Numbered from the stretch's first letter, positions 31,546 to 42,355 are shown. The stretch is DNA of 64,000 nt from Pseudonocardiales bacterium (GCA_019241525.1 JAFAWY010000058.1:62001-126000), one strand, 5' to 3'. Notes: a model not told the origin generated them from the letters alone. Translations and numbers: made by a program.

Positions 31546-32808
31546 CTATCCGGTTAGGCCTCTGGCCCAGTTATAGGTCCTCAGGAAGGGATCCGGCTGG
31601 ATCGGCGCACCTGAACTCCACTCGGCATGAATCAGCGCATCGGGGCCGACTTTGCCTATCAGAGCAGTCTTGGCAATGTGATGGTTTTCCCCATTGACCG
31701 TGACCGTACCCTCAGGAGCATCATAGCTCACCCCGTCGGCAGCTTTACGGATGTCGTCGGTTTTGAACGATTTTGCCTTTTCCGCCATTGCCTTCCACAA
31801 GAATAATGATGCGTAAGCGGCCTCCATCGGATCAGAGGTGACTCGCCTTTGCCCGTATTTGGCCTTAAACGCCTGGACGAATGCTGCGTTTTTCGGAGAA
31901 TCGATGGTCTGATAGTAATTCCACGCAGTCAGCTGCCCCACCACATTGTCCAGCCCGATGCCACCAATCTCCTCCTCGGCAATCGACACCGATACAACCG
32001 GCATGGTCGCCGGCGACAGGCCAGCATTGCGGTATTCTTTGAAGAAGGCGACATTCGAGTCGCCGTTAAGAGTGTTGAACACCGCACCCGCACCGGCGGC
32101 TTTTACCTTGTTGACGATCGTCGAGAAATCCGTGTAACCCAGCGGAGCGTATTCTTCGCCCTTTATCTCGATGCCGTTGGCATTGGCGTACGCCTTGATC
32201 TCTTTATTTGCGGTTCGCGGGAAGACGTAGTCGGAGCCTACCAGGAACAAGGACTTGACGCCCTTTTGCTTCAAGTAGTCCAGCGCCGGAATGATCTGCT
32301 GGTTTGTGGTAGCCCCGGTATAGAAAATATTAGGAGACGCTTCCAACCCTTCGTACTGCACCGGGTAGAACAGCAGTGAATTGGCGCCCTCGAAGACGGG
32401 AAGCATTGCTTTGCGAGAGGCCGACGTCCAGCCCCCGAAAACCGCCGCGACGCAGTCGGAGCTAATCAGTTTGCCGGCCTTCTCAGCAAAGGTCGTCGGT
32501 TCAGAAGCACCGTCTTCACTGACAACCTGTAGCTGTTTCCCCAGCACGCCACCACTCGAGTTGATCTGTTCTGCCGCCAGCATCAGCGAGTCGTGCACCG
32601 TCTTCTCGCTGATTGCCATCGTGCCGGACAGCGAGTTCAAAAACCCGATCTTTATTGAATTACCGGAGGTGTCGACACAGGAGCTACCCGATGAACTGCC
32701 CGGCCCCGACGCGCCGACCCGGCTCCCGCAACCAGCCGAGACGAGCCCTGCGACCATCACCACGGCGACTGCGCTCAGTAAACGTTTCCTCGTTCGTCGC
32801 ATGCTCAT
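31546..32808 (-). CDS. urtA: Urea ABC transporter substrate-binding lipoprotein UrtA
   Basis: ATG at 32808 preceded by AAAGGAGTCG; lipoprotein signal LVSAGC; IKIGFLNSLSGTMAISEKTVHDSLMLAAEQINSSGGVLGKQL. Confidence 0.93.
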   Translation of the reverse strand: MSMRRTRKRLLSAVAVVMVAGLVSAGCGSRVGASGPGSSSGSSCVDTSGNSIKIGFLNSLSGTMAISEKTVHDSLMLAAEQINSSGGVLGKQLQVVSEDGASEPTTFAEKAGKLISSDCVAAVFGGWTSASRKAMLPVFEGANSLLFYPVQYEGLEASPNIFYTGATTNQQIIPALDYLKQKGVKSLFLVGSDYVFPRTANKEIKAYANANGIEIKGEEYAPLGYTDFSTIVNKVKAAGAGAVFNTLNGDSNVAFFKEYRNAGLSPATMPVVSVSIAEEEIGGIGLDNVVGQLTAWNYYQTIDSPKNAAFVQAFKAKYGQRRVTSDPMEAAYASLFLWKAMAEKAKSFKTDDIRKAADGVSYDAPEGTVTVNGENHHIAKTALIGKVGPDALIHAEWSSGAPIQPDPFLRTYNWARGLTG

Positions 32809-33049
32809 CGCGACTCCTTTCCGCGCCAGAATCAGCCCGTTCGAGGTCACCGGCCGAATCCACATAGCTGCATGCCGGTACGCGTACTGCGGCGGGTAAA
32901 CGACGGGCGTCTGCGGAGACCGTAAAAACGAGATGTGACAGAAACATTTCTGGCAGGGGTCGAGCCCGTTACGTGTCACTTATTTGGGTGATGAACCATT
33001 CACCGAATGTCACCAAAAAGGGTATCGCCTGCCGCCAGGCCCATTTCGT

Positions 33050-33670
33050 TCACACTGGAGTGTGGACAACCACGAGCCAGGCGGCAGCCAGCATCGCCGG
33101 GCCGTGGGGCACTTCGGGATAACCGAGCAGCCGTGCCGGCAGCGCTACCGTAGCGGTCAACACGCTGGCCGCAAGCACTGCCAGCAGCAGACCCGACCAT
33201 GATGTGGCAGCGGTGAGCGCACCCAGGCTGCCCGCAAGTTTGACGTCCCCACCGCCCAAAGCGCGCGGAGATACTAACCGGACCGCGGCATAACCGCCAG
33301 CCCACAGCAACGCACCCAGTGCCGCACGGCCTAGTGGATCAGTATTCCCCGCGCCGAACGTCGCGATCCCGAGTAGGCCGGCGACCAGCGGATACGCCGG
33401 CAGCGTCAGTGCATCCGGCAGTCGTCGGGCGACGAGATCGGCACCACCGAGCAACACACCACCCCAGGCCAGCACCAGGGGTACCGGGCACCACCACAGC
33501 GGTACGTGCGCACCGAGCCCTGCGCCGGCCACTGCCCACAGCGCGGCCACCAGCCCCGCGCATGCCGGTACCGGTAACCGCACACCACGGGGAACCCAGC
33601 GCAACATCATCGCTCCGCCGGCACCGGCTACGGCTCCCATCACAGCTGCCCACACGGTCACGCACGTCAC
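33050..33670 (-). CDS. Prepilin peptidase (A24 family)
   Basis: 206 aa; GGADLVARRLPDALTLPAYPL and GGGDVKLAGSLGAL. Confidence 0.88.
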   Translation of the reverse strand: MTCVTVWAAVMGAVAGAGGAMMLRWVPRGVRLPVPACAGLVAALWAVAGAGLGAHVPLWWCPVPLVLAWGGVLLGGADLVARRLPDALTLPAYPLVAGLLGIATFGAGNTDPLGRAALGALLWAGGYAAVRLVSPRALGGGDVKLAGSLGALTAATSWSGLLLAVLAASVLTATVALPARLLGYPEVPHGPAMLAAAWLVVVHTPV

Positions 33671-33762
33671 TGTGTCGCATGCGCGCTCCCGACCGGGCTG
33701 ACCCGATCGCAGCCTGTGGACAACAGCAGTGATGTGGACAATCGCGTGCCGTCAGGCAACGG

Positions 33763-35007
33763 CTAGAACACTCCACGGGCGGCGGCGTCGCGAACCGCCG
33801 CGTAGTGCTCCTCTTTCGTTACCGAGAAGCACGACGCACCGTCCTTTTGGCATTTCACGAAATACAGCCAGGGGCCAGGTTCTGGATTCAGCGCGGCAGC
33901 GATGGCCGCCACACTTGGTGCCCCGATCGGGGACGCCGGCAAACCGACATTGAGGTAAGTGTTGTATGGGCCAGGGCGGGCTCGGTCGGCGTCCGAAGTA
34001 CTGGCCTCCTGCCGGTCGAGCGGGTAATTGATGGTCGAGTCCATCTGCAACGGCATGCCCGCGGCAAGCCGGTTGTAGATAACCCGGGACACCCGGCGAA
34101 AGTCGGGGGTGATCGCCTCCCGCTCGATCACTGAGGCAATCACCAGCACGTCGTACGGGCTGTGACCAGTACCTGCGGCCGATGCTGGGAAACCATCCGC
34201 CAGCAGCCGTGCCATGGACGTCGCGGTCACCTGCCCCAACAGCTCAACCGGGGAACTGCCGGGCCGCACATCGTAGTTTCCAGGAACCAGCAGTCCCTCC
34301 AACCGCCGGCGGGATTCCACGCGCGATATCGGGTCGAGGGCCCAGTTGGGTACCGCCAACGCGCGGGGATCGGTCTGGTCCATCGCCGCGCGAAGTGCCT
34401 CCGGACTTACGCAGGTATTTTTCTCCCCGCTCATCGCGCAGCTGGCTCGAGAAATCTCGGCGAGCAGTCCTGGCACGGTCTTCCCGTCTGGCAGCTGCAC
34501 ATTGTCGAGCTGCTCACCACCGCGAATCTCCAAGTGCCCGACTCGAGCATCCGATTGCTGCAGCCTGGCTACCGCCGCCGAACCGGACATCCGCTCCCGC
34601 AGCTGGTAAAACCCGGGCTGCACGGCGCGCACCCGGGGATCGGCGTCGGCCGCTCGAGTGAATGCCCGGATGCTGGCCACCACGTTCTGCCGCGCCAAGG
34701 TGGCGCCAATCTCGGTGAGGCTCTGGCCGTCCTCGACTTCAACGATGGCCTGCGGACCGCCGTCTCCGGCGTAATCTGGCACGTCTCGCCATGCCTGTAT
34801 CTTGCGTACGCCAAGCAAGGACCCGGCGATCGCCAACCCAAGTACGGCCAGGGCACAAAGGAGCACTACGCGGCGACGGCGACGTTGCCGGGCCTGGCGT
34901 CGGCGCCGCCGCCCGCTACTGTCCCGGTGCGTGGCACCGCGCCGCTGTGTGCCGTGCCGCTCTGCAGCGGCTCGAGTGTCCCTGAACAACCCGAGATCGT
35001 CGGTCAT
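33763..35007 (-). CDS. mltG: Endolytic transglycosylase MltG
   Basis: VIASVIEREAITPDFRRVSRVIYNRLAAGMPLQMDSTINYPL; GPYNTYLNVGLPASPIGAPSVAAIAAALNP; ATG at 35007. Confidence 0.95.
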   Translation of the reverse strand: MTDDLGLFRDTRAAAERHGTQRRGATHRDSSGRRRRRQARQRRRRRVVLLCALAVLGLAIAGSLLGVRKIQAWRDVPDYAGDGGPQAIVEVEDGQSLTEIGATLARQNVVASIRAFTRAADADPRVRAVQPGFYQLRERMSGSAAVARLQQSDARVGHLEIRGGEQLDNVQLPDGKTVPGLLAEISRASCAMSGEKNTCVSPEALRAAMDQTDPRALAVPNWALDPISRVESRRRLEGLLVPGNYDVRPGSSPVELLGQVTATSMARLLADGFPASAAGTGHSPYDVLVIASVIEREAITPDFRRVSRVIYNRLAAGMPLQMDSTINYPLDRQEASTSDADRARPGPYNTYLNVGLPASPIGAPSVAAIAAALNPEPGPWLYFVKCQKDGASCFSVTKEEHYAAVRDAAARGVF

Positions 35008-35057
35008 CTGCCCGCCCGGGTTTTGCACCAGCGGCAGACATACCGGCCATGGACGCA

Positions 35058-35110
35058 CGACACACCGAGCACGGGGGCACGACACGCGGGGCGGGGGGAG
35101 GCGACACGCC
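35058..35110. repeat. Degenerate 22-bp tandem repeat of the same family
   Basis: CGACACACCGAGCACGGGGGCA / CGACACGCGGGGCGGGGGGAGG / CGACACGCC, 22-nt period, in the mltG-ruvX intergenic region. Confidence 0.75.
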
Positions 35111-35122
35111 AGGATGTCGCGG

Positions 35123-35596
35123 TCACGTGGGGTTCTCCGGGGTGCGGTTGGCGCGGCGCGCGTCGAGCCAGCCCTGCAGGATCTCCACCGCAGCTGCCTG
35201 ATCGACCACCGCCCGCTGCTTGCGGCCGCGAACTCCGCGCTCGGCGAGCATTCGGGTGGCCGAGACGGTGGTGAGCCGCTCGTCGGTCAGCCGGACCGCG
35301 ACGCTGCCGCCGAGCCGGCCGGCAAGGGCACGGGCATAGTCCGTCGCTGCACGCGCCGCCGGACCCTCCCGTCCGGCCAGTGTGCGCGGAAGCCCCACCA
35401 CCACCTCAACCACCTCGTGCTCAGCCACCATCGCCGCCAGCTCATCGAGGTCCTTGCCCCCCGAGCGGTCGCGGCTCAGCGTAACCAGCGGTGTCGCAAG
35501 GATCCCAGCGGGATCAGATAGCGCCACGCCGACACGCACGTCGCCGACGTCCACGCCGAGGCTGCGGCCCCGGGCGCCAGACTCAGATCCACTCAC
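35123..35596 (-). CDS. ruvX: Putative pre-16S rRNA nuclease RuvX/YqgF
   Basis: 157 aa; [31 protein letters not shown]. Confidence 0.95.
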   Translation of the reverse strand: MSGSESGARGRSLGVDVGDVRVGVALSDPAGILATPLVTLSRDRSGGKDLDELAAMVAEHEVVEVVVGLPRTLAGREGPAARAATDYARALAGRLGGSVAVRLTDERLTTVSATRMLAERGVRGRKQRAVVDQAAAVEILQGWLDARRANRTPENPT

Positions 35597-38277
35597 CCGC
35601 CGGTGCGCCCCACCAGCTCGGTACGCAGAGCTGTGATCGCAGCTGGAACCCCAGCGGGCTGGGTTCCACCGCCCTGAGCCAGGTCCGGCTTGCCTCCACC
35701 GCGGCCACCTACCGCAGGACCGAAGACCGGTACCAGCGCGCTGGCGGCCAACCCCAGCTCCCGCGCGGCCGCGGTGGTGGCGACCACGAAGGAAACCCTG
35801 CCGGTCTCCTGATCAACGCTGAACAGCGCGACCACCCCGGGCCGCTGGCCCAGCCGGCCACGGACCTCAGTGGCCAGTGCCCGCAGGTCAGCACCGCTTA
35901 GCTCGCCAGGTACTTCAGCCGCCACCAGCGCGATCCCGCCGACCTGCTCGGCGGCGTCAGCTAGGGACCCCGCCGAGGACAGCACCGCGCTGGCGCGCAG
36001 TTTGTCCAGCTCACGCTCGGCCGCACGGAGCCGTTCGACGACCGTCCCGATGCGGTCGGGTAACTCCTCGGGCCGGCCCTTGAACTGCTCGGCCAGTTGG
36101 GACAGCAGCACATGCTCGCGGGCCAGAAAACGGAACGCATCCAATCCCACCAGAGCCTCTACCCGGCGCACGCCGGCTCCGATGGATGCCTCGGACAGCA
36201 GCTTGACCAGGCCGATGTCGGCCGAGTTGGGCACGTGCGTGCCCCCGCACAGCTCCTTGGAGTAGTCGCCGATGGTGACCACCCGCACCGCGTCGCCGTA
36301 CTTCTCACCGAACATCGCCAGCGCACCCTCGCGGCGGGCGTCGGCCATCGACATCACGTCGGCGGTGACCGGCAGCGAGCGCAGCAACACCTCGTTGACC
36401 TCGTCCTCAACGTCGGTCAGCACGCTGGGCGGCACTGCGCCGCCTGGCGAGGTGAAGTCGAACCGCAGCCGGCCCGGCGCGTTGAGCGAACCGGCCTGGG
36501 CGGCGCTGGGTCCCAGTGCGCGGCGGATACCGGCATGCACCAGGTGCGTGCCGGAGTGCGCCCGAGCCACCGCGCGCCGGCGAGTGACGTCCACCTGCGC
36601 CAGGACCGGGTCATCCAGATGTACCTCGCCGGAGACGACCGTGCCCCGATGGACCGACAAACCTTCGATGGGCGACTGAACGTCGGCGATCTCGATGAGA
36701 AACCCATCGCCGGTCAGGGTGCCCGCGTCAGCCTGCTGGCCGCCGCCTTCGGCGTAGAACGGGGTGCGATCCAGCACCACCTCGACGGCGTCACCCACAC
36801 CGGCCGCGGGAACCCCGACGCCATCGACCAGCAGACCGATCACCCGAGCCTCAGCGGACAGCTCGCGGTAACCAAGGAAGTCGGTGCGCCCACGCGTGTC
36901 GAGCACGCTGCGGTACCCGCTGAGGTCCCCGTGACCGGACCGGCGAGCGGCTGCGTCGGCCTTGGCTCGCTGCCGCTGCTGCTCCATCAGCATGCGGAAA
37001 CCAGCCTCGTCGACGGACAGGCCGGCTTCGGCAGCCATTTCCAGGGTGAGGTCGATGGGGAATCCGTAGGTGTCGTGCAGCTGGAAGACCTGGTCGCCGG
37101 ATAGCTGCGCACCACCGGCCTGCCGCGTCTGGTCCACCGCAAGATCGAAGATCCGTGACCCGGCGGACAGCGTCGCCAGGAATGCCTCTTCTTCGACCCG
37201 GGCCACCGCCTCGATCCGCTGGTAGTCGGTGACAATCTCCGGGTATGAGGGGCCCATGGTGTCGCGCACCACGGCGGTGATGTCACTCAGGACCGGTTGG
37301 GTCACACCGAGCAGCCGCAGGGAGCGTACAGTCCGGCGCAGCAGCCGCCGCAGCACGTATCCGCGTGCCTCATTGCTCGGGGTCACCCCGTCACCGATGA
37401 GCATGACGCTGGTGCGGGCGTGATCAGCAATGACCCGAAAGCGCACGTCGGCCGCGGGATCGGCGCCGTAGCGCCGGCCGGACAATTCCTCGGCGCGCGT
37501 GATCACCGGGCGTAGCAGGTCGGTCTCGTACACGTTCGGCACGTCCTGGAGCAGCACAGCAACTCGCTCGACGCCCATCCCGGTGTCGATGTTCTTGGCC
37601 GGCAACGGACCGAGAACCGAGAAGTCGCTTTTACCGGGGCCGGTGGATGGGCCCCGCTCGTCCTGCATGAAAACCAGGTTCCAGATTTCCAGGAAGCGAT
37701 CCTCGTCGACGACCGGACCGCCGGGACGGCCGAATTCTGATCCGCGGTCGAAGTAGATCTCCGAGCTGGGACCGCACGGGCCTGGCACGCCCATGGACCA
37801 GAAGTTGTCGTCCATGCCGCGGCGCTGGATGTGCTCGGCAGGTATTCCCGCCACCGTGCGCCACAAGTGCACGGCCTCGTCATCGTCGATGTACACGGTG
37901 ACCCAGATGCGGTCTGGATCAAACCCGTAACCCCCAGCGCTAATCGGGCCGGTGACCAATTGCCAGGCGTACTCGATGGCCCCCTGCTTGAAGTAGTCTC
38001 CGAAGGAGAAGTTGCCGGCCATCTGAAAGAAAGTGTTGTGTCTGGTGGTCTTGCCCACCTCGTCGATGTCCGGAGTGCGCACACATTTCTGCACCGACGC
38101 CGCCCGGCTATAGGGAGGCGTCGCCTGGCCAAGAAAATAGGGTTTGAAAGGCACCATGCCGGCGTTGACGAACAGCAGATTCGGGTCGTCTACCAGCAGC
38201 GACGCGCTGGGCACCACTGTGTGTCCGGAGCTTTGGAAATGATTCAGGAATCGTTGACGGATCTCGTGGGTCTGCAC
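35593..38277 (-). CDS. alaS: Alanine-tRNA ligase
   Basis: 894 aa; [50 protein letters not shown]. Confidence 0.99.
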   Translation of the reverse strand: MQTHEIRQRFLNHFQSSGHTVVPSASLLVDDPNLLFVNAGMVPFKPYFLGQATPPYSRAASVQKCVRTPDIDEVGKTTRHNTFFQMAGNFSFGDYFKQGAIEYAWQLVTGPISAGGYGFDPDRIWVTVYIDDDEAVHLWRTVAGIPAEHIQRRGMDDNFWSMGVPGPCGPSSEIYFDRGSEFGRPGGPVVDEDRFLEIWNLVFMQDERGPSTGPGKSDFSVLGPLPAKNIDTGMGVERVAVLLQDVPNVYETDLLRPVITRAEELSGRRYGADPAADVRFRVIADHARTSVMLIGDGVTPSNEARGYVLRRLLRRTVRSLRLLGVTQPVLSDITAVVRDTMGPSYPEIVTDYQRIEAVARVEEEAFLATLSAGSRIFDLAVDQTRQAGGAQLSGDQVFQLHDTYGFPIDLTLEMAAEAGLSVDEAGFRMLMEQQRQRAKADAAARRSGHGDLSGYRSVLDTRGRTDFLGYRELSAEARVIGLLVDGVGVPAAGVGDAVEVVLDRTPFYAEGGGQQADAGTLTGDGFLIEIADVQSPIEGLSVHRGTVVSGEVHLDDPVLAQVDVTRRRAVARAHSGTHLVHAGIRRALGPSAAQAGSLNAPGRLRFDFTSPGGAVPPSVLTDVEDEVNEVLLRSLPVTADVMSMADARREGALAMFGEKYGDAVRVVTIGDYSKELCGGTHVPNSADIGLVKLLSEASIGAGVRRVEALVGLDAFRFLAREHVLLSQLAEQFKGRPEELPDRIGTVVERLRAAERELDKLRASAVLSSAGSLADAAEQVGGIALVAAEVPGELSGADLRALATEVRGRLGQRPGVVALFSVDQETGRVSFVVATTAAARELGLAASALVPVFGPAVGGRGGGKPDLAQGGGTQPAGVPAAITALRTELVGRTGG

Positions 38278-38383
38278 GGGTCTTCCTCAAAAGCTGTTGG
38301 CCTGGAGGGCCGATGGATAGGCAGCCACGCAACGACTGTGCCAACTAGCAGGCCGGCCAATATCGGGTCGGCGCGGTGACGAC

Positions 38384-38647
38384 TCACGCTTGATGAACTC
38401 CACGCCCCGGTGCGACCTCGATACCGGTCCGCGCTGCGACGGTCGCGTGTAGTTCGGCTTCGCGTTCCACCATGCCGGCGCGGACATCGGCGCCGAATGA
38501 GCCCATTGCAGTCGCCAGTTCTCGCATTGCGTCACTGATGTTTTCCGCTGCGCCTGCCGGTGTCATGCGCCGGGCTTTGGCACTGGCCTTGCGGCTCGCC
38601 ACTACTCCAGCGGCAATGCCCAGGCTGAACCAGAGTATTCGCTTCAA
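38384..38647 (-). CDS. Small actinobacterial membrane-associated protein (DUF6167-like)
   Basis: 87 aa; MKRILWFSLGIAAGVVASRKASAKARRMTPAG; between alaS and a DUF948 gene. Confidence 0.7.
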   Translation of the reverse strand: MKRILWFSLGIAAGVVASRKASAKARRMTPAGAAENISDAMRELATAMGSFGADVRAGMVEREAELHATVAARTGIEVAPGRGVHQA

Positions 38648-39051
38648 CGCATATCCCCATCCCGGCGGCGCCCACTTGGCCGGCGGCCGGACGCCTTGTC
38701 CTTGCGCTTGCGGCGCCGCATTGCCTTGCTCACGCCATAGGATAGCGCCGCCACTCGGACCAGCGGCCCGCCGAGCGTGGCGGTAAACAGCGAGGTCAGC
38801 GCTGAGACGTTGCCGCTGACAATCTGGGCGTTCGCCGTGATGCCGTCGAGCCGCTCCAGCTGGGTGTTGACGTGCGTGACCGTGGTGTTCGCCCCGGTGA
38901 ACAGCGGATCGGCTTCCGCGCTGGCCTTGCGGATCGCCTGAGTCGCCTCATCCAAGGTACGGCCCAGCTTGATCAGGGGCACGGCGAGCAGCGCGACCAG
39001 GACAACGAACGCGCCAGCAGCGATCAGCGCGGCGATTTGACCTGCCGACAC
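38644..39051 (-). CDS. DUF948 domain-containing protein
   Basis: 135 aa; IAALIAAGAFVVLVALLAVPLIKLGRTLDEATQAIRKASAEADPLFTGANTTVTHVNTQLERLDGI. Confidence 0.85.
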   Translation of the reverse strand: MSAGQIAALIAAGAFVVLVALLAVPLIKLGRTLDEATQAIRKASAEADPLFTGANTTVTHVNTQLERLDGITANAQIVSGNVSALTSLFTATLGGPLVRVAALSYGVSKAMRRRKRKDKASGRRPSGRRRDGDMR

Positions 39052-39110
39052 GGGTCCTCCTTGGCCGATGGCAGATGGGCGATCAGGCTACCGGGCTCGC
39101 TCACGCGCCG

Positions 39111-40352
39111 TCATGGTGGGCTGGCAGTGCTGGCGGGTGGGCAGACCAGTTGAGCGGGATGGGGATGGCTCAGAAAGTCATGATGAGAGATCTCCCAGCC
39201 ATACGCACCTGCCAGCGGAAACACCGCGAGATCACCGACACGCAGCCGATCGACCCAGATCTGCCGGGCGAGCACGTCACGCGGTGTACACAGCTCACCG
39301 GCGACGTCGATGCACAATCCGTGTACCTCGGGCCGGTCAAAGGGATAGCGCCACCGTTCGACCGGCAGCACGGCGAAGGGGTGGCTGTAACCCCAGGCAG
39401 CGGGCAGCCGGAAATGATGCGTTCCGCCGCGGAGTATCGCGAAGTGGCGGCCGTGGGTGCGTTTGAGGTCGATGATCTCAGCGGCGTACCAGCCGGCCTG
39501 GGCCACCAGGAACCGGCCCAGCTCGAAGATCAACCGCACCCTGTCCGGAAGCCGGTTGATCGCCGCCTTCAGCGCCTGGGAAAACGTCGCCAGATCGAAA
39601 CCGTCACCGCCTGTGTAGGGCACCCCGATACCGCCCCCGACATCGATGACGTCCAGGTCGATCCGGTGCCTGGCCGCCTGCTGGGCGCACCAGGCCACGC
39701 TGTCGGTCACGAAGCGCGCATGCGCCTGGGCGTCGAGGTTGTTCGACACCGCATGCAGGTGAAAGCCGCGCAGCGTGACGGCAGGCAGCGCATGGCACAA
39801 GCCGATCGCCTCCGGGAGCAGTCCCTCGTCGAGACCGAACTGGGTCGCGGCCCCGGCCATGCGCAGCTGCCCGGGCAAAGCGCTATGGCGCCGGTTCACC
39901 CGCAGCGCCACCGGTACGCGGACACCAAGCTGGGCGCCGATCAACCCTGCTCTGCGCAATTCATGCAGGCTTTCCACATTGATCAGGTCCACACCGGCTT
40001 GCAGCGCTCTGGCCAGCTGCGCATCGGTCTTGGCCGGGCCACCCAACGCCAGCCGCACCATGCCGGTGGCGACCGCCTTGTCGATCTCACCCAGCGACGC
40101 CACCTCGAACCCGTCGACCTGACCCGCCAGCGCGCCCAGCACCGCGGGATGACCGTTGGCCTTGACCGCGTAGTACAGCTCGCATCGCCTGGTCAACGCG
40201 CTGCGCACCGCTTGGACCTGCACCAGCAACGTCTCCAGGTCGTAGACGTACGCGCACACTGGCTCACCGTTGTCCACCTGCCGTTGCAGAATGTCGCTCA
40301 CCCGCTCCCACGCAGCCCCTCGGGGCTGCTGTGCCCGGACGGTCAACGGCAT
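39111..40352 (-). CDS. PLP-dependent group III decarboxylase, SbnH/PvsE-like (siderophore biosynthesis)
   Basis: 413 aa; CELYYAVKANGHPAVLGAL, DVIDVGGGIGVPYTGG, IFELGRFLVAQAGWY; 10-nt overlap with upstream IucA/IucC gene. Confidence 0.85.
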   Translation of the reverse strand: MPLTVRAQQPRGAAWERVSDILQRQVDNGEPVCAYVYDLETLLVQVQAVRSALTRRCELYYAVKANGHPAVLGALAGQVDGFEVASLGEIDKAVATGMVRLALGGPAKTDAQLARALQAGVDLINVESLHELRRAGLIGAQLGVRVPVALRVNRRHSALPGQLRMAGAATQFGLDEGLLPEAIGLCHALPAVTLRGFHLHAVSNNLDAQAHARFVTDSVAWCAQQAARHRIDLDVIDVGGGIGVPYTGGDGFDLATFSQALKAAINRLPDRVRLIFELGRFLVAQAGWYAAEIIDLKRTHGRHFAILRGGTHHFRLPAAWGYSHPFAVLPVERWRYPFDRPEVHGLCIDVAGELCTPRDVLARQIWVDRLRVGDLAVFPLAGAYGWEISHHDFLSHPHPAQLVCPPASTASPP

Positions 40353-42355
40353 GCCTCGTGGAGCGGGTTGCCCACCGGTACGTACTGGTCACCGCTTGCC
40401 GGGTCCAGCCGCATGCGGGCGAATGCCTTGACCGGCAGGGTGGGTCCGAACAGGGCGGCGCGGTCGGCGGCGACGTCCGCGCGCAACGCCGGGTCCGCCT
40501 CCAGATCGGTGAGCAGCTGCGCCAACTTCGCGCGAACGCATCGCCATACCGGCCGTGGATCGACACCACAGCGCGTCACCAGGTGGGCGATGATCTCGCC
40601 GAGGTGGTTCGACAGCACGGTGTAGAGCACCTTGGCGCGCATCACCTCGACATCGTCGGTCACCGTCACCGCGCCGGGACGGGGATCCAGCGGTAGCCCG
40701 TGCCGGCGCAACCGCGGCGGGTAAATCCGCATGCCACCCCAGTCCCGTAACACCAAGCGCGTCGGCACAGCGTCGACGAAAGTGAAGATGCAGTTCTGCA
40801 GGTGGGCTTCCACCGCGATGCCATACTTCGTCATCAAGATCACAGCTACCGGAAGTAGCAGCGCGGCGTATTCCTGCGCGAAGCGCAGACCCGCCGTCTG
40901 GAGATTCCCTTCGCCGCGCGTCTGGCCGTACCGGGTGACCAGCTCGACCAGCACGGTGGAGTCAGTCACCGGTGCGCGGGCCGGCAGCGCGCAGCCGGGC
41001 ACGGGAAGTTCCGCGGGCTGGAGGTATGCGGACAGATCGCGGCGAACTAGCGCGGACAGCGCGCGCGAACGGCGGTCGGGGTCTCCGTCCTGCGCCGCCG
41101 GCCGGTAACTGGCGCCGGCCAACTCGTCGAGCAGCACGATCCGATCGACCAGCGTGGGCTCGCGATCGATCACCTGCCGCAGCAGCCGGCTGTATACCGG
41201 ACCGTTGTTCGTGGTGTGTGCCGAGATGGACCGACGGGTGGAACCGATCAGGGTGTCCAAAGCCGTCTTGACCAGCAGCCGCCGACCAGCGGGGGAACGT
41301 TCGGTGAGCAACGTCCGTAGGCTCGACGTCGGCACGCCTGCCAACCGGGCGGCGAGCACAGGGACCACCGTGCCGGTGGCGATCTCTTCCGCCAGCAGGG
41401 GGTAGACGACCTTGACAAGCTGCCAGGGATGTACGGGCATGAACAGGTAGTCGGCAGGCTCGAGCTGATCCTTCTGGAAGTGGGCCCGCACCGCGGAGTC
41501 GAGTTTGGGATATTCGGCCCATAACAGCTGCCCCACATCGCGGCCTTGCTCGTCGGGAGCGGACTCGACGCGGTCCCTCCTGATCCCCACCAAGATCAGA
41601 TCGGTCGACGTCTGGGATTCCAGGTCGTGGCGCAGTAAATCGGCAGGCAGCATCCCCAGCCGGCCTCGCCCGCACGGGTGCAGATTGTGACCCTCGGTAT
41701 TGAGCCTTTCGAAGAACACCATCACGTCCTCGGGCGCTTCCCGGACAGCCAGGCGCTGGGCAAGGCTGACCGTGTCGGGTGCGTCCAACTCGGTGGCAGC
41801 CTGCCGCAGGGTCAGACGCTGTTCTTCAGAGCGGCTGTAGGCCAGCGCGAGGTTGGCCACGGTGTCGGCAAGCTCGGCGGTGAACGATCCCCATCCGCGT
41901 GCCGGCGCGTACTCGGCCAGGAATTCGACGAGGTCATCAGGCGACTGGATGTGGATGGTGTCGTCGGCCCGCACACCCAGTACTGGGTCGCCTGGTTTGA
42001 TGTTGTGGAAGGCGTGTTGAGCGCGGATCGGGAAAGCCAGCGTCGCCGTGGCTCCGATCTCGCCGCCGAACTGGCGAACTAACCACGTTCCTGGATGGAA
42101 ATCCCTGAGCAACGTCGCCAGTCCCGATTGCTCACCAGTGTCGAGACGGCGGCTGGCTGTGCGGATCTCACCGATATCCTCGCGCCACAGCGCCGCAAGC
42201 AGCCGGTGTAATACCACGGTCCGGGCTCTTGGTAACTGTTCGACAAATACGCTGGCGTAGCGCGGCGCGTTGGCTTGCAGGGCCCGGTGCATACGCAGCT
42301 CTTCCGGCGTGCGTAGCTGCACCCCGCCTGGGATGGCGTCCGGCAGGTGCTTCAT
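40343..42355 (-). CDS. IucA/IucC family NRPS-independent siderophore synthetase
   Basis: ATG at 42355; GHNLHPCGRGRLGMLPADLLRHD, DYLFMPVHPWQLVKVV, RRSISAHTTNNGPVYSRLLRQV. Confidence 0.92.
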   Translation of the reverse strand: MKHLPDAIPGGVQLRTPEELRMHRALQANAPRYASVFVEQLPRARTVVLHRLLAALWREDIGEIRTASRRLDTGEQSGLATLLRDFHPGTWLVRQFGGEIGATATLAFPIRAQHAFHNIKPGDPVLGVRADDTIHIQSPDDLVEFLAEYAPARGWGSFTAELADTVANLALAYSRSEEQRLTLRQAATELDAPDTVSLAQRLAVREAPEDVMVFFERLNTEGHNLHPCGRGRLGMLPADLLRHDLESQTSTDLILVGIRRDRVESAPDEQGRDVGQLLWAEYPKLDSAVRAHFQKDQLEPADYLFMPVHPWQLVKVVYPLLAEEIATGTVVPVLAARLAGVPTSSLRTLLTERSPAGRRLLVKTALDTLIGSTRRSISAHTTNNGPVYSRLLRQVIDREPTLVDRIVLLDELAGASYRPAAQDGDPDRRSRALSALVRRDLSAYLQPAELPVPGCALPARAPVTDSTVLVELVTRYGQTRGEGNLQTAGLRFAQEYAALLLPVAVILMTKYGIAVEAHLQNCIFTFVDAVPTRLVLRDWGGMRIYPPRLRRHGLPLDPRPGAVTVTDDVEVMRAKVLYTVLSNHLGEIIAHLVTRCGVDPRPVWRCVRAKLAQLLTDLEADPALRADVAADRAALFGPTLPVKAFARMRLDPASGDQYVPVGNPLHEACR

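Noticed and set aside
36097-37104. 335-aa plus-strand ORF
   Set aside because: Antisense to alaS.
39075-40625. 516-aa plus-strand ORF
   Set aside because: Antisense shadow of the PLP decarboxylase and NIS gene; no recognisable domain.
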